Shown: positions 1 through 9,603, counted from the stretch's first letter. The stretch: 64,000 bases of DNA from Microlunatus capsulatus (GCF_017876495.1 NZ_JAGIOB010000001.1:1612001-1676000), one strand, 5' to 3'. Translations and numbers: made by a program. Notes: generated by a model not told the origin, from the sequence alone.

Positions 1-1249
1 TGTCCAGGCCGACGCCGACGATGATGAGGATCGAGGTGCCGCCGAAGGGGAAGTTCTGGTTGGCGTCCAGGAAGATGAACGCCACCGACGGCAGCAGGGC
101 GATCAGGCCCAGGTAGAGCGAGCCCGGGAAGGTCAGCCGGGAGAGCACGAAGGCGAGGTAGTCCTCGGTCGGCTTGCCCGCCCGGATCCCCGGGATGAAG
201 CCGCCGTACTTCTTCATGTTGTCGGCGACCTCGTTCGGGTTGAACGTGATGGCCACGTAGAAGTAGGCGAAGAACACGATCAGCAGGAAGAACGTGACCA
301 TGTAGAGCGGGTGGTCGCCGCGCACGAAGTTCGCCGAGATCCACGACGAGAAGCGGCCCTCGGGCCGGAACTGGGCGTAGAGGGCGGGCAGGTACAGCAG
401 CGACGAGGCGAAGATGACGGGGATGACGCCGGCCTGGTTGACCTTGATGGGGATGTAGGTCGTCGAGCCGCCGAGCATCCGGCTGCCGACCATCCGCTTG
501 GCGTACTGCACGGGGATGCGGCGCTGGGACTGCTCGACGAAGATGACGCCGGCCATGACCACCAGGCCGAGGGCGATCACCAGCAGGAAGATGACCCAGC
601 CCTGCGAGCCCGGGCGGGCGACCTTGAGGCCCCACAGGGCGCTCGGGAAGGTGGCGGCGATCTGGGTGAAGATCATCACCGACATGCCGTTGCCGACGCC
701 GCGCTCGGTAATCAGCTCACCCATCCACATGATGACGCTGGTGCCGGCGGTCATCGTCAGGATCATCGTGATGACCGGGAAGATGCCCTTGTCGTAGACC
801 AGGCCGGGGCAGCCGGTGAAGAGCCGGTCGTTGACGGCCACGGTGACGAACGCCGTCGAGTTGAGGACGGCGAGCACCAGGGTCAGGTACCGGGTGTACT
901 GGGTGATCTTCGTCTGGCCCGCCTGGCCCTCCTTCTTGAGGGCCTCGAGCCGCGGGATGACGACGGTGAGCAGCTGCAGGATGATGCTGGCGGTGATGTA
1001 GGGCATGATCCCCAGCGCGAAGATCGCGAGCTGGAGGAGCGCCCCGCCGGAGAACAGGTTGATCAGGGAGTACAGGCCCTGCTGCTCGCCGCTCTGGGCC
1101 TGCTTGAGGCAGAAGTCGACCTGGCTGACGTTGACGTTCGGCGTCGGGATGATCGACCCCAGCCGGAACACGGCGAGGATCGCCAGCGTGAAGAAGATCT
1201 TCTTCCGCAGGTCCGGGGTCCGGAATGCGTTGGCGAATGCGGTGAGCAC
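1..1249 (-). CDS. secY: Protein translocase subunit SecY (3' end cut by window edge)
   Basis: Central channel subunit of the SecYEG translocon, an integral membrane protein. 416 residues are present from a GTG start preceded by a GGAGG box; about 20 C-terminal residues lie beyond the left edge. The N-terminus (LTAFANAFRTPDLRKKI) and the C-terminal FGGTSILIIVGVGLD motif are typical SecY. Alternating hydrophobic stretches fit ten membrane helices. In most bacteria secY directly follows rplO; here DedA and beta-propeller genes intervene and secY has its own candidate promoter, so it probably heads a separate secY-adk-map unit. Identity is certain. Confidence 0.97.
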   Translation of the reverse strand, partial: MLTAFANAFRTPDLRKKIFFTLAILAVFRLGSIIPTPNVNVSQVDFCLKQAQSGEQQGLYSLINLFSGGALLQLAIFALGIMPYITASIILQLLTVVIPRLEALKKEGQAGQTKITQYTRYLTLVLAVLNSTAFVTVAVNDRLFTGCPGLVYDKGIFPVITMILTMTAGTSVIMWMGELITERGVGNGMSVMIFTQIAATFPSALWGLKVARPGSQGWVIFLLVIALGLVVMAGVIFVEQSQRRIPVQYAKRMVGSRMLGGSTTYIPIKVNQAGVIPVIFASSLLYLPALYAQFRPEGRFSSWISANFVRGDHPLYMVTFFLLIVFFAYFYVAITFNPNEVADNMKKYGGFIPGIRAGKPTEDYLAFVLSRLTFPGSLYLGLIALLPSVAFIFLDANQNFPFGGTSILIIVGVGLD

Positions 1250-1330
1250 TCCCGCCCTCCCTCTCTTGTTCGACAGCCCCGTCGTGACCGAGCACCTCTC
1301 GGGACGACCCCGACCGCGCAGGACCGGACG

Positions 1331-1336
1331 ACTTTA
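1331..1336 (-). promoter_or_regulatory. Candidate -10 box for secY
   Basis: On the minus strand this reads TAAAGT, a good -10 hexamer, inside an unusually AT-rich patch of the 234-base gap upstream of secY. It would give a leader of about 75 nt ending in the GGAGG ribosome binding site. The -35 region is poor. It is consistent with secY being transcribed separately from the spc operon. Confidence 0.5.
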
Positions 1337-1427
1337 TCAAGGGATCGCGGGGAAGCACGCATCCCCGACGAGCCCGGACCGGCGCGGAGGTCCCCGCGCA
1401 CCGCGCGTCGGCACCCGGGACGACGAC

Positions 1428-1463
1428 AGCCGCCGGTCGACTCAGGCAGGTCGACCGGCGGCT
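1428..1463 (-). terminator. Hairpin terminator after the beta-propeller gene
   Basis: Perfect 13-bp inverted repeat (AGCCGCCGGTCGA and its complement) around a 10-nt loop, 20 bases past the stop codon of the gene at 1484-2461. There is no T-tract, as is usual in high-GC actinobacteria. It would isolate the downstream secY unit from upstream transcription. Confidence 0.75.
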
Positions 1464-1483
1464 GACGGCTCGTGCGGCGCGGC

Positions 1484-2461
1484 TCAGAGCTCCAGGCGGG
1501 AGATCCAGTAGGTGGCCGTCGCCGGGCTGGCGTTGCCGAAGCGGGCGTTCGGCAGGTAGAGGCTCCCCCGGAAGGACGCGGCCGTCGTCGGCACGTCGAA
1601 GGTCGCGTCGCCCTCGAGGTCGGCGGCGGTCAGCGTGTCCACCAGCGTGCCGCGGGTGCCCCGGCGGTCCAGCTGGACCACCGCGACCTGGTTGAGCCGG
1701 TTCTGCACCGCGTAGAGGGTCCGGCCGCGCAGCAGCAGGCCGTCGCCGTTGGTCAGCTTGGCCCCGCCCAGGTCGACTTCGCGGGCCACGCCGGTCGAGG
1801 GGTTGACCCGGAACAGCGTCCCGGTGGCGGAGTCCACGACCAGCAGCGAGCGGCGGTCGGGGCTCTGGACGATCCCGTTGGCGCTGTTGGTGCCGGCCGG
1901 CGCCTGCACCCAGTCGCCGCGGAGCGGGAGGGTGCGGACGCGAGCCCGGGCCGGGTCGCCCTTCCGGGCCACCGCGTAGAGCTGCGGCCGGCGCGAGTCG
2001 GTGAACCACGCGGTCCGCTTCGTCAGCACGACGTCGTTGACGAAGCTCTCCCCCGCACCCCGGGCCAGCTGGTAGTCGGCCAGCAGGGCGCCGGTCCGGG
2101 CGTCGACGACGCGGGCGGTGCCCGCGGTGCCGCCGGAGACGTAGATGCGGTGCCGGTCGACCTTGAGGCCGACCGAGGGGAAGCCGGCACCCGGGCCCTG
2201 GCTGATGACCCCGCCCTTCCCGGTGCGGAGGTCGACGGCGTAGATGTCGCCGTCGGCGCGCGAGCCGAGGTAGGCGACCGGTCCGCGGTCGGTGGCGATG
2301 CCCTCGGGCTGGAAGCCGACGGGCAGCGCGATCCGGTCGGGCAGGTCGGCCTTCCCGCCGCCGTGCCGGGGCAGGGCCTGGGCCGGTGCCACGAGGGTGG
2401 CGGTGAGCGCGGCGCCGGCGAGGGCCACGCCGAGCAGCTGGAGTCGTGAACGCATCGTCAT
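1484..2461 (-). CDS. Secreted SMP-30/NHL-like beta-propeller protein
   Basis: 325 residues with an N-terminal signal peptide (MTMRSRL, a hydrophobic run to about residue 28, APAQA cleavage region), then repeated beta-propeller-like blades such as SANGIVQSPDRRSLLVVDS and TNGDGLLLRGRTLYAVQN. The fold resembles SMP-30/gluconolactonase or NHL-type extracellular proteins; no substrate can be inferred. The ATG at 2461 is chosen because AGGGGG lies 7 nt upstream; ATG 2455 is an alternative. A -10-like TAGCCT at 2522-2527 (minus strand) suggests its own promoter. It lies between rplO and secY, an unusual place. Confidence 0.7.
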   Translation of the reverse strand: MTMRSRLQLLGVALAGAALTATLVAPAQALPRHGGGKADLPDRIALPVGFQPEGIATDRGPVAYLGSRADGDIYAVDLRTGKGGVISQGPGAGFPSVGLKVDRHRIYVSGGTAGTARVVDARTGALLADYQLARGAGESFVNDVVLTKRTAWFTDSRRPQLYAVARKGDPARARVRTLPLRGDWVQAPAGTNSANGIVQSPDRRSLLVVDSATGTLFRVNPSTGVAREVDLGGAKLTNGDGLLLRGRTLYAVQNRLNQVAVVQLDRRGTRGTLVDTLTAADLEGDATFDVPTTAASFRGSLYLPNARFGNASPATATYWISRLEL

Positions 2462-2536
2462 CGAGGGTCCCCCTGGGGGTCGTGCCGCGGCGCGTGCCGC
2501 GGCGGCTGGTGGCTCCACCCGAGGCTACGGAGCAGG

Positions 2537-2557
2537 CGGGGGTTTCGTTCACCCCCG
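2537..2557 (-). terminator. Short hairpin after the DedA gene
   Basis: 7-bp perfect stem (CGGGGGT/ACCCCCG) with a 7-nt loop, 16 bases past the DedA stop codon. A plausible terminator between DedA and the beta-propeller gene. Confidence 0.5.
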
Positions 2558-2573
2558 GACCCGCAGGACGGGA

Positions 2574-3221
2574 TCAGCCCTCCTGGGCCCGCTGCCCCGC
2601 GCCGGCGCGACCGCGCCGCACCCGGCGCACCACCAGCCAGGCGACGAGGGCGGCGATGGCGGCGTAGACGAGGTAGTTGAGCAGGTCGGCGTACCGGGCG
2701 ACCGTCCCGTAGCTGCCGCCCAGCGCGGCGCCGGCCCCGATCAGCAGCGCGTTCCAGACCCCGCTGCCGGCGAGGGTGAAGACCGAGAAGGTGACCAGCG
2801 GCATCCGCGCCGCGCCCGCCGGCAGCGAGATGAGGCTCCGCACCCCGGGGATCAGCCGGCCGAAGAAGATCGACGACCGGCCGTGCCGCTCGAACCAGGC
2901 CGCCGCCCGCTCGAAGTCCTCGCGGTCCACCAGCGGCAGCCGCGCCAGCAGCCGGACCGCGCGCTCCAGGCCCAGGCGGGCGCCGAGCCCGTAGAGCAGC
3001 AGCGCGCCGGCCCAGGCGCCGAGGGTCGCCGCGAGGACGACCAGCGGCAGGTTGATCGCGCCCTGGGAGGTGAGGAAGCCGGCCAGCGGGAGGATGACCT
3101 CGCTGGGCAGCGGCGGGAACACCGTCTCCAGCAGGACGAGCAGCCCGACGCCCCACTCCCCCAGCGCGGTGATCACCCGCTCGGCCCAGCCGAGCAGGCC
3201 CGTCAGCTCCAAGGGGGTCAC
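2574..3221 (-). CDS. DedA family membrane protein
   Basis: 215 residues, GTG start with AGGAG six bases upstream. It shows the DedA/SNARE-associated core: ETVFPPLPSEVILPLAGFL near residues 32-50, an amphipathic region with FFGRLIPGVRSLISLPAG near 120-137, and hydrophobic segments before and after. DedA proteins act in the inner membrane as lipid (undecaprenyl-phosphate or phospholipid) translocases or in membrane homeostasis; which applies here is unknown. A TAGGCT -10-like box at 3277-3282 (minus strand), downstream of the rplO terminator, suggests independent transcription. Confidence 0.88.
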   Translation of the reverse strand: MTPLELTGLLGWAERVITALGEWGVGLLVLLETVFPPLPSEVILPLAGFLTSQGAINLPLVVLAATLGAWAGALLLYGLGARLGLERAVRLLARLPLVDREDFERAAAWFERHGRSSIFFGRLIPGVRSLISLPAGAARMPLVTFSVFTLAGSGVWNALLIGAGAALGGSYGTVARYADLLNYLVYAAIAALVAWLVVRRVRRGRAGAGQRAQEG

Positions 3222-3327
3222 GCGGGGCTCCTGAGGGGTCGGGGGCGGTGGGGGCCGGCATCAGAGGTGGACGTCGAGCCTAGGGACCCCGGGCAAGGCG
3301 CCCCGGGGCGACCCGGCCCGGGAACGC

Positions 3328-3361
3328 AGCAGGGCCGCCCCCGGGTGGGGACGGCCCTGCT
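3328..3361 (-). terminator. Terminator of the S10/spc operon
   Basis: 10-bp perfect stem (AGCAGGGCCG/CGGCCCTGCT) with a GC-rich loop, 28 bases after the rplO stop. It marks the end of the ribosomal operon before DedA, so rplO and secY are not simply co-transcribed. Confidence 0.75.
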
Positions 3362-3388
3362 CGACGTGCGGTGCTCGGAGCGCGGGGC

Positions 3389-3829
3389 TCAGAGCTGGGT
3401 GGTGCTGCCGCCGGCGGCGGCGATCTTGTCCTTGGCCGAGGTCGAGAACGCGTCGGCGGTGACCTGCACCGCGACGGTGATCTCGCCCGTGCCGAGGACC
3501 TTGACCGGGTGCCCGGCGCGGACGGCGCCGGCCTGGACCAGGTCGTCGACCCCCTTGGTGCCGCCCTCGGGGAAGAGGGCGCCGAGCCGGTCGAGGTTCA
3601 CGATCTGGAACTCGACCCGGAACGGGTTCTTGAAGCCCCGGAGCTTCGGGATGCGCATGTGCATGGGCATCTGCCCACCCTCGAAGTTCTCGGGGATGTT
3701 GTTGCGGGCGCCGGAGCCCTTGGTGCCGCGTCCGGCGGTCTTGCCCTTGGAGCCCTCACCGCGACCCACGCGGGTCTTGGCGGTCTTGGCGCCGGGCGCC
3801 GGCCTCAGGTGGTGGACCTTGAGTGCCAT
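3389..3829 (-). CDS. rplO: 50S ribosomal protein L15
   Basis: 146-residue large-subunit protein, last gene of the S10/spc operon here. The glycine-rich N-terminus ([21 protein letters not shown]) and [20 protein letters not shown] are diagnostic of L15. ATG lies 1 nt after the rpmD stop. It is followed by a terminator rather than by secY. Confidence 0.98.
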   Translation of the reverse strand: MALKVHHLRPAPGAKTAKTRVGRGEGSKGKTAGRGTKGSGARNNIPENFEGGQMPMHMRIPKLRGFKNPFRVEFQIVNLDRLGALFPEGGTKGVDDLVQAGAVRAGHPVKVLGTGEITVAVQVTADAFSTSAKDKIAAAGGSTTQL

Positions 3830-3830
3830 G

Positions 3831-4013
3831 TCAGTCGACCTCCTCGACGGTGACCAGGTGGGACACCGTGTTCAACATCCCGCGGATCTCGGGACGGTCC
3901 TCCTTGACGGCCACGTCGCCGATGCGCTTCAGGCCGAGCGAGCGGAGCGTGTCCCGCTGGTTCTGCTTGCCGCCGATACCGGACTTGACCTGGCTGACCT
4001 TGATGCGGGTCAC
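3831..4013 (-). CDS. rpmD: 50S ribosomal protein L30
   Basis: 60 residues ([20 protein letters not shown] at the N-terminus, SLGLKRIGD in the middle), the standard bacterial L30 length. The GTG start overlaps the rpsE stop by 4 nt (GTGA), which fixes the start and implies translational coupling. Confidence 0.97.
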   Translation of the reverse strand: MTRIKVSQVKSGIGGKQNQRDTLRSLGLKRIGDVAVKEDRPEIRGMLNTVSHLVTVEEVD

Positions 4014-4609
4014 GACTGGGCCCCCGCTCGGTGCGCGCGCAGCAGCGCGGCCGGGGTGACGTCCTCGACGGACTTCCCGCGGCGCTTGGCCACCTGCTCG
4101 GGCATCTCGAGGCCCTGCAGCGCGGCCACCGTGGCGTGCACCACGTTGATCGCGTTGGCCGAGCCCAGCGACTTGGCGAGCACGTCGTGCACGCCGGCGC
4201 ACTCCAGCACCGCCCGGGCCGAGCCGCCGGCGATGACGCCGGTACCCGGGGAGGCGGGACGCAGCATGACCACGCCGGCCGCCTTCTCACCCTGGACGGG
4301 GTGGGAGATGGTGCCCTGGATGCGGGGGACGGTGAAGAAGTGCTTCTTCGCCTCCTCCACGCCCTTGGCGATCGCCGCGGGCACCTCCTTGGCCTTGCCG
4401 TAGCCCACGCCGACCGTGCCGTCGCCGTCGCCGACCACGACCAGGGCGGTGAAGCTGAAGCGACGACCGCCCTTCACGACCTTCGCGACGCGGTTGATCG
4501 CCACGACGCGCTCGATGTAGTTGCTCTTCTCTGCCGCCTGGCCACGACGATCGTCACGGCCGCGACGGTCACCACCTGCGCCGCCACCGCGGCGCTGTGA
4601 TCCACTCAT
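4010..4609 (-). CDS. rpsE: 30S ribosomal protein S5
   Basis: 199 residues. An Arg/Gly-rich N-terminal extension of about 28 residues precedes the canonical S5 domain ([21 protein letters not shown]), which contributes to decoding fidelity. The C-terminal domain has [12 protein letters not shown]. It lies between rplR and rpmD as in other bacteria. Confidence 0.98.
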   Translation of the reverse strand: MSGSQRRGGGAGGDRRGRDDRRGQAAEKSNYIERVVAINRVAKVVKGGRRFSFTALVVVGDGDGTVGVGYGKAKEVPAAIAKGVEEAKKHFFTVPRIQGTISHPVQGEKAAGVVMLRPASPGTGVIAGGSARAVLECAGVHDVLAKSLGSANAINVVHATVAALQGLEMPEQVAKRRGKSVEDVTPAALLRAHRAGAQS

Positions 4610-4627
4610 CCGTCTACCTATCTCTCG

Positions 4628-5011
4628 TCAGAATCCGAGGCCGGCCTCGCGCGCACTGTCAGCCAGTGCGGCGATCCGCCCGTGGTACTTGTTGCCGGCG
4701 CGGTCGAAGACGACCTGCTCGACACCGGCGGCCTTGGCACGCTCGGCGACCAGGGCGCCCACCTGCTTGGCCTTGGCCGACTTGTCACCGGACGCCGACC
4801 GCAGGTCCGCCTCCATGGTGGAGGCCGACGCGAGGGTGCGACCAGCGGTGTCGTCGATGACCTGGGCCATGATGTGCCGGGCCGACCGGGTGACGACGAG
4901 CCGCGGGCGCTCCGGGGCACCGAAGATCTTCTTCCGGGCCCGGATCTGACGGCGCAGCCGCGACCGGGTCTTGGTTGCGGTTCCCTTGTGCGAAGACAGC
5001 GAGACAGCCAT
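4628..5011 (-). CDS. rplR: 50S ribosomal protein L18
   Basis: 127-residue 5S rRNA-binding protein. [19 protein letters not shown] and [20 protein letters not shown] are typical. The ATG at 5011 overlaps the rplF TGA (TGATG); a GTG one codon upstream also exists but the ATG is preferred. Confidence 0.97.
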   Translation of the reverse strand: MAVSLSSHKGTATKTRSRLRRQIRARKKIFGAPERPRLVVTRSARHIMAQVIDDTAGRTLASASTMEADLRSASGDKSAKAKQVGALVAERAKAAGVEQVVFDRAGNKYHGRIAALADSAREAGLGF

Positions 5012-5553
5012 CACTTACCAGCCTTTCCGACCTTGCGACGGACGTGCTCGCCCGCGTAGCGAACGCCCTTGCCCTTGTAGGGCTCCGGCTTGCGCAGCTT
5101 GCGGATGTTGGCCGCGACCTCGCCCACCTGCTGCTTGTCGATGCCGATGACCGAGAACCGGGTCGGCGCCTCCACGTTGAACGTGATCCCCTCGGGCGCG
5201 CTGATCGCGACCGGGTGGCTGAAGCCGAGCGCGAACTCGAGCTGCGTCGGGCCCTTGGCGACGACGCGGTAACCCACGCCGACGATCTCGAGCTTCTTCT
5301 CGTACCCCGTGGTGACACCGGTGACCATGTTGGCCACCAGCGTCCGGGTCAGGCCGTGCAGCGACTTGCTCTCGCGCTCGTCGTCGGGCCGGCTGATCTC
5401 CAGCTGGCCGTTCTCCGCGCGGGCGACCGTGATCGGCTCCTTGACGCGGTGCTGCAGCGTGCCCTTGGGGCCCTTGACCGAGACCTGCTGGCCGTCGAGG
5501 GTGACCTCGACGCCGGACGGGACCGGGACAGGAAGCCTGCCAATGCGTGACAT
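5011..5553 (-). CDS. rplF: 50S ribosomal protein L6
   Basis: 180 residues, normal for L6. It starts [15 protein letters not shown] and carries the C-terminal [21 protein letters not shown]-type ending. An AGAGAGGA box precedes the ATG. Stop and rplR start overlap. Confidence 0.98.
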   Translation of the reverse strand: MSRIGRLPVPVPSGVEVTLDGQQVSVKGPKGTLQHRVKEPITVARAENGQLEISRPDDERESKSLHGLTRTLVANMVTGVTTGYEKKLEIVGVGYRVVAKGPTQLEFALGFSHPVAISAPEGITFNVEAPTRFSVIGIDKQQVGEVAANIRKLRKPEPYKGKGVRYAGEHVRRKVGKAGK

Positions 5554-5579
5554 GTTGTTTCCTCTCTAGATCTCGTCGG

Positions 5580-5987
5580 TCACCAGACGTAGGCGACGAC
5601 TTCGCCACCCACGCCGGTGTGGTGGGCCTGACGGTCGGTCAGCAGCCCCTGGGAGGTCGAGATGATCGCGATGCCGAGGCCGCCAAGGACCTTGGGCAGC
5701 CCGGTCGACTTCGCGTAGACCCGGAGGCCGGGCTTGGAGATGCGGCGGACGCCGGCGATCGAGCGCTCGCGGTTCTGGCCGTACTTGAGGGTGATCGCGA
5801 GGGTCTTGCCGACCTCGCCCTCCTTGGGCTCGTTCACCGCGAAGCTGGCGATGTAGCCCTCGCTGGCGAGGATCTCGGCGATCCCGACCTTGATCTTGCT
5901 GTGGGGCATGACGGCCGTGTCGTGGTACGCCTGGTTGGCGTTCCGGAGACGGGTCAGCATGTCCGCGATGGGGTCTGTCATGGTCAT
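5580..5987 (-). CDS. rpsH: 30S ribosomal protein S8
   Basis: 135 residues: [20 protein letters not shown] at the N-terminus and [20 protein letters not shown] at the C-terminus, diagnostic for S8, which binds the central domain of 16S rRNA. ATG 5981 is an alternative start. In E. coli S8 represses the spc operon at the rplE site; no such element was recognised here. Confidence 0.98.
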   Translation of the reverse strand: MTMTDPIADMLTRLRNANQAYHDTAVMPHSKIKVGIAEILASEGYIASFAVNEPKEGEVGKTLAITLKYGQNRERSIAGVRRISKPGLRVYAKSTGLPKVLGGLGIAIISTSQGLLTDRQAHHTGVGGEVVAYVW

Positions 5988-6081
5988 GGCTGTCGGTACT
6001 TCTTTCTCACCGTGGTTTCCCCTGACCGGGGACCTTCAGTGTTTCTGGTCTGGATGCGTGCGGGTCAGCAGGAGGCTGCGG

Positions 6082-6267
6082 TCACCACGAGGACTTCGTG
6101 ATGCCGGGCAGCTCGCCCGCGTGCGCCATGCTGCGCAGGCAGATGCGGCACAGGCCGAACTTGCGGAAGACCGAACGCGGCCGCCCGCACTTCTGGCACC
6201 GGGTGTAGCCCTGCACGGCGAACTTCGGCTTGCGGGCCTGCTTGACCCGGAGCGCTGTCTTGGCCAT
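6082..6267 (-). CDS. rpsN: 30S ribosomal protein S14, zinc-binding (type Z)
   Basis: 61 residues with two CxxC pairs (CQKC and CRIC), the zinc-ribbon C+ form of S14 used as the primary S14 in actinobacteria. The 94-nt gap to rpsH contains a small hairpin (GGT..CCCC/GGGG..ACC near 6024-6044). Confidence 0.98.
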   Translation of the reverse strand: MAKTALRVKQARKPKFAVQGYTRCQKCGRPRSVFRKFGLCRICLRSMAHAGELPGITKSSW

Positions 6268-6282
6268 CTTCTGAGCCCTCTC

Positions 6283-6855
6283 TTAGTTCTGCCGGAACGG
6301 GAAACCGAGGTGCCGCAGCAGCGCGCGGCCCTGGTCGTCCGTCGTCGCCGACGTCACGAACGTGATGTCCATGCCGCGCACCCGGTCGATCCGGTCCTGG
6401 TCGATCTCGTGGAACATGACCTGCTCGTTGAGACCGAAGGTGTAGTTGCCGTGGCCGTCGAACTGCTTGGGCGACAGGCCGCGGAAGTCGCGGATGCGGG
6501 GCAGGGCCAGCGAGATCAGCCGGTCGGCGAACTCCCACATGCGGTCGCCGCGCAGCGTGACGTGGGCGCCGATCGGCATCCCCTCGCGCAGCTTGAACTG
6601 GGCGATGGACTTGCGCGAGCGGGTGACCTGCGGCTTCTGGCCGGTGATCGTGGCGAGGTCCTTGACCGCGCCGTCGATCAGCTTCGAGTCGCGGGCCGCC
6701 TCGCCGACACCCATGTTGACCACGACCTTGACCAGGCCCGGGGTCTGCATGACGTTGGCGATCGAGAACTCCTGCTGCAGGGCAGCCCGGATCTCCTCGC
6801 GGTAGCGCTGCTTCAGACGCGGCAGCGTCTTCGGCTCCGTCGTGGCGGTGCTCAT
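6283..6855 (-). CDS. rplE: 50S ribosomal protein L5
   Basis: 190 residues; [20 protein letters not shown] and the C-terminal [19 protein letters not shown] region identify L5, which binds 5S rRNA and contacts the P-site tRNA. ATG overlaps the rplX TGA by 1 nt, with GGACAGGAG upstream. Confidence 0.98.
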   Translation of the reverse strand: MSTATTEPKTLPRLKQRYREEIRAALQQEFSIANVMQTPGLVKVVVNMGVGEAARDSKLIDGAVKDLATITGQKPQVTRSRKSIAQFKLREGMPIGAHVTLRGDRMWEFADRLISLALPRIRDFRGLSPKQFDGHGNYTFGLNEQVMFHEIDQDRIDRVRGMDITFVTSATTDDQGRALLRHLGFPFRQN

Positions 6856-7271
6856 CAGATCTCCTGTCCGGTCGCCCGGGCGATGCGCACGCTGCGGAAC
6901 GACTTGTACTCCGAGCCGTCGGGGCGACGCTTCGTCACCTCGACGCGGTCGTAGCCGATGCGGGTCACGACCTCGTCGCCGCTGTCGTTCTTGACGACCA
7001 GCTGGACGTTGGACGCGTGGATCGGGGCCTCCGAGGAGACGATCCCGCCCTTGGTGGTGTTCCGGCCCTGCGGCTGCGCCGAGGTGTCCTTCAGGTGCCG
7101 CTTGGCGATGTTGACGCCCGCGACGGTCACCTTCTGGCGCTCGGGGAAGACGGCGATGACCTCGCCGACCAGACCCTTGTCCTTGCCGGCGATGACCTTC
7201 ACGCGGTCACCCTTGATGACGTGCAGCTTGTTCGTGCCGCTCTTGAGGGCGGTGGGCTTCTTGGAGCTCAT
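6855..7271 (-). CDS. rplX: 50S ribosomal protein L24
   Basis: 138 residues; the KOW motif ([19 protein letters not shown]) near residue 20 defines this assembly initiator. It is about 30 residues longer than the usual 105, because of an N-terminal extension ([14 protein letters not shown]) and a longer C-terminus. The start is kept because the ATG follows rplN by 2 nt. Confidence 0.97.
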   Translation of the reverse strand: MSSKKPTALKSGTNKLHVIKGDRVKVIAGKDKGLVGEVIAVFPERQKVTVAGVNIAKRHLKDTSAQPQGRNTTKGGIVSSEAPIHASNVQLVVKNDSGDEVVTRIGYDRVEVTKRRPDGSEYKSFRSVRIARATGQEI

Positions 7272-7273
7272 GG

Positions 7274-7645
7274 TCAGATCACCTCCGGGGCGAGCGAGAT
7301 GATGCGCATGAAGCGCTTCTCGCGGAGCTCACGGCCGACGGGGCCGAAGATGCGGGTACCGCGCGGCTCACCGCTGTCGGCCCGCAGGATGACGGCAGCG
7401 TTCTCGTCGAACTTGATGTACGAGCCATCAGCGCGACGGCGCTCCTTGACGGTCCGGACGATGACCGCCTTGACGACCTCGCCCTTCTTGACGTTGCCAC
7501 CGGGGATGGCGTCCTTGACAGTGGCGACGATGACGTCGCCGATGCCGGCGTAACGGCGACCGGAACCGCCGAGAACGCGGATGCACAAGATCTCCTTGGC
7601 ACCCGTGTTGTCGGCGACCTTGAGCCGCGACTCCTGCTGGATCAT
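7274..7645 (-). CDS. rplN: 50S ribosomal protein L14
   Basis: 123 residues starting [19 protein letters not shown], nearly invariant in bacteria. A clear AGGAG lies 7 nt before the ATG. The 121-nt gap from rpsQ is the longest inside the S10/spc operon and marks the S10/spc boundary. Confidence 0.98.
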   Translation of the reverse strand: MIQQESRLKVADNTGAKEILCIRVLGGSGRRYAGIGDVIVATVKDAIPGGNVKKGEVVKAVIVRTVKERRRADGSYIKFDENAAVILRADSGEPRGTRIFGPVGRELREKRFMRIISLAPEVI

Positions 7646-7721
7646 CTGTTATCTCCTGGTTGTCTCACCGGTTCCCTCGCGGGCCTCGTGGAACGTGTGG
7701 TTTGCCTCCGACCGGGGACGA

Positions 7722-7749
7722 CCCCGGGACACCGTCAGGTGTTCCGGGG
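7722..7749 (-). other. Intra-operon hairpin between rpsQ and rplN
   Basis: 12-bp stem with one G-T wobble (minus strand CCCCGGAACACC, TGAC loop, GGTGTCCCGGGG). An overlapping hairpin CCGGGG-ACGA-CCCCGG lies at 7712-7727; the two share bases and cannot form together. It could be an attenuator, processing site or stabiliser separating the S10 and spc parts of the transcript. Confidence 0.5.
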
Positions 7750-7766
7750 CGGCCGGCCGGCCTGTG

Positions 7767-8057
7767 CTACTTGGCCTTCTCGAGGATCTCGACGAGGCGC
7801 CAGCGTTTGGTCGCGCTCAGCGGACGGGTCTCCATGATCCGCACGCGGTCCCCGACGCCGGCGCTGTTGGCCTCGTCGTGGGCCTTGAGCCGCGCGGTCT
7901 GGCGGAGCACCTTGCCGTACAGACGGTGCTTGACCCGGTCCTCGACCGCCACGACGACGGTCTTGTCCATCTTGTCGCTGACCACGTAGCCCTCGCGGAC
8001 CTTGCGGGCGCCGCGCTCGGCCTGGGCCGTCGCGTTCTCGTTCAGCTGCTCACTCAT
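7767..8057 (-). CDS. rpsQ: 30S ribosomal protein S17
   Basis: 96 residues. A polar N-terminal extension of about 18 residues precedes the S17 core ([20 protein letters not shown]). ATG lies 1 nt after the rpmC stop. Confidence 0.97.
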   Translation of the reverse strand: MSEQLNENATAQAERGARKVREGYVVSDKMDKTVVVAVEDRVKHRLYGKVLRQTARLKAHDEANSAGVGDRVRIMETRPLSATKRWRLVEILEKAK

Positions 8058-8058
8058 G

Positions 8059-8346
8059 TCAGGCCTTCACTCTCTCCACCGCGGGCGCGGCTGCTCCTTC
8101 GTCCGAGCTGTCCTCGGCGGAGGCCAGGTCGGGGTCCTCGACGATGCCGAGCTCGCGCTCCTGCAGCACCGTGTAGATCCGGGCGATGTCCTTGCGGACC
8201 TCCCGGAGCCGGCCGTGGGACTCCAGCTGGCCGGTCGCGGACTGGAAGCGGAGCGTGAACAGCTCCTCCTTCAGCTCGCGGACGCGGCCGTCGAGGTCAC
8301 CGCGGCTGAGGCCGCGCAGCTCGGCGGCGGTCGTGGTCTTCGCCAT
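8059..8346 (-). CDS. rpmC: 50S ribosomal protein L29
   Basis: 95 residues. The L29 helical hairpin ([19 protein letters not shown]) is followed by an acidic, alanine-rich C-terminal tail of about 25 residues not present in E. coli L29. ATG overlaps the rplP TGA (TGATG). Confidence 0.97.
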   Translation of the reverse strand: MAKTTTAAELRGLSRGDLDGRVRELKEELFTLRFQSATGQLESHGRLREVRKDIARIYTVLQERELGIVEDPDLASAEDSSDEGAAAPAVERVKA

Positions 8347-8765
8347 CAGATCTCACCTGCTTCGCGCTTGATGAAGCGCGCCTTCATCGGCAGCTTGTGG
8401 ATCGCCAGACGCATGGCCTCGCGGGCCACGGTCTCGTCGACACCGGACAGCTCGAAGAGCACGCGTCCGGGCTTGATGTTCGCGATCCACCACTCGGGGG
8501 AGCCCTTGCCGGAACCCATGCGGGTCTCGGCGGGCTTCTTGGTCAGCGGGCGGTCCGGGTAGACCGTGATCCACACCTTGCCGCCACGCTTGATGTGACG
8601 CGTCATGGCGATACGGGCGGCCTCGATCTGACGGTTGGTCAGGTACGAGGGCTCCAGGGCCTGGATGCCGAACTCGCCGAAGGCCAGCTTGGTGCCGCCC
8701 TTGGACGCACCGCGACGGGTGGGGTGGTGCTGCTTGCGGAACTTCACCCTGCGAGGGATCAGCAT
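8346..8765 (-). CDS. rplP: 50S ribosomal protein L16
   Basis: 139 residues starting [15 protein letters not shown], the expected actinobacterial L16 N-terminus, so the longer in-frame extension upstream is rejected. [20 protein letters not shown] is diagnostic. L16 sits near the A-site and peptidyl transferase centre. Confidence 0.98.
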   Translation of the reverse strand: MLIPRRVKFRKQHHPTRRGASKGGTKLAFGEFGIQALEPSYLTNRQIEAARIAMTRHIKRGGKVWITVYPDRPLTKKPAETRMGSGKGSPEWWIANIKPGRVLFELSGVDETVAREAMRLAIHKLPMKARFIKREAGEI

Positions 8766-8767
8766 GG

Positions 8768-9601
8768 TCAGGCCTCCTGTCCGGACGTCTCTGCGGGGGC
8801 GGCGGCGACGCCGGCCTCGACGGGCGCGGGAGCCTCGGCACCCTCGGCGCGACGACGACCGCCGCGCTCGGGCCGGCCCTCGGCACCACGGGTCGGACGA
8901 CCGGCGCGCTGCGGACGGGCGCGACCGCCGGCGGCGTTGCGGGCCGCCTTCTGCGCGGCGCGCTCGGCGCGGGAGCCGGACACGTCGCCCTTGTAGATCC
9001 AGACCTTCACGCCGATCCGGCCGAAGGTCGTCTTGGCCTCGTAGAAGCCGTAGTCGATGTCCGCGCGCAGCGTGTGCAGCGGCACCCGGCCCTCGCGGTA
9101 GAACTCCGACCGGCTCATCTCGGCGCCGCCGAGACGACCCGAGCACTGGATCCGGATGCCCTTGGCCGCACCGGAGCGCATGGCGCTCTGCTGGGCCTTG
9201 CGCATCGCGCGGCGGAACTGCACGCGGGAGGCGAGCTGCTCGGCCACGCCCTGGGCGACCAGCTGGGCGTCGGTCTCGGGGTTCTTGACCTCGAGGATGT
9301 TCAGCTGGACCTGCTTGCCGGTCAGCTTCTCCAGCTCGCCGCGGACGCGCTCGGCCTCGGCGCCGTTGCGGCCGATGACGATGCCCGGGCGGGCGGTGTA
9401 GATGTCGACGCGCACCCGGTCACGGGTCCGCTCGATCTCGACGCTGGAGATGCCGGCGCGCTCGAGGCCCTTGACCAGGAGCTTGCGGATCTTGACGTCC
9501 TCGCCCACGTAGGAGGAGTACAGCTTGTCGGAGTACCAGCGGCTCTTGTGGTCCGTGGTGATCCCGAGGCGGAAGCCGTACGGGTTGATCTTCTGGCCCA
9601 T
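8768..9601 (-). CDS. rpsC: 30S ribosomal protein S3
   Basis: 277 residues. KH domain ([20 protein letters not shown]) near residues 70-90 and a C-terminal S3 domain; S3 lines the mRNA entry tunnel. The final 60 residues form an Arg/Gly/Ala/Pro-rich tail, longer than E. coli S3 but common in actinobacteria. Confidence 0.98.
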   Translation of the reverse strand: MGQKINPYGFRLGITTDHKSRWYSDKLYSSYVGEDVKIRKLLVKGLERAGISSVEIERTRDRVRVDIYTARPGIVIGRNGAEAERVRGELEKLTGKQVQLNILEVKNPETDAQLVAQGVAEQLASRVQFRRAMRKAQQSAMRSGAAKGIRIQCSGRLGGAEMSRSEFYREGRVPLHTLRADIDYGFYEAKTTFGRIGVKVWIYKGDVSGSRAERAAQKAARNAAGGRARPQRAGRPTRGAEGRPERGGRRRAEGAEAPAPVEAGVAAAPAETSGQEA

Positions 9602-9603
9602 GC

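Noticed and set aside
717-2552. A 611-codon minus-strand frame across secY and the beta-propeller gene.
   Set aside because: Shifted shadow of both genes with a composition of R, P, A and G; the real frames show SecY motifs and a signal peptide.
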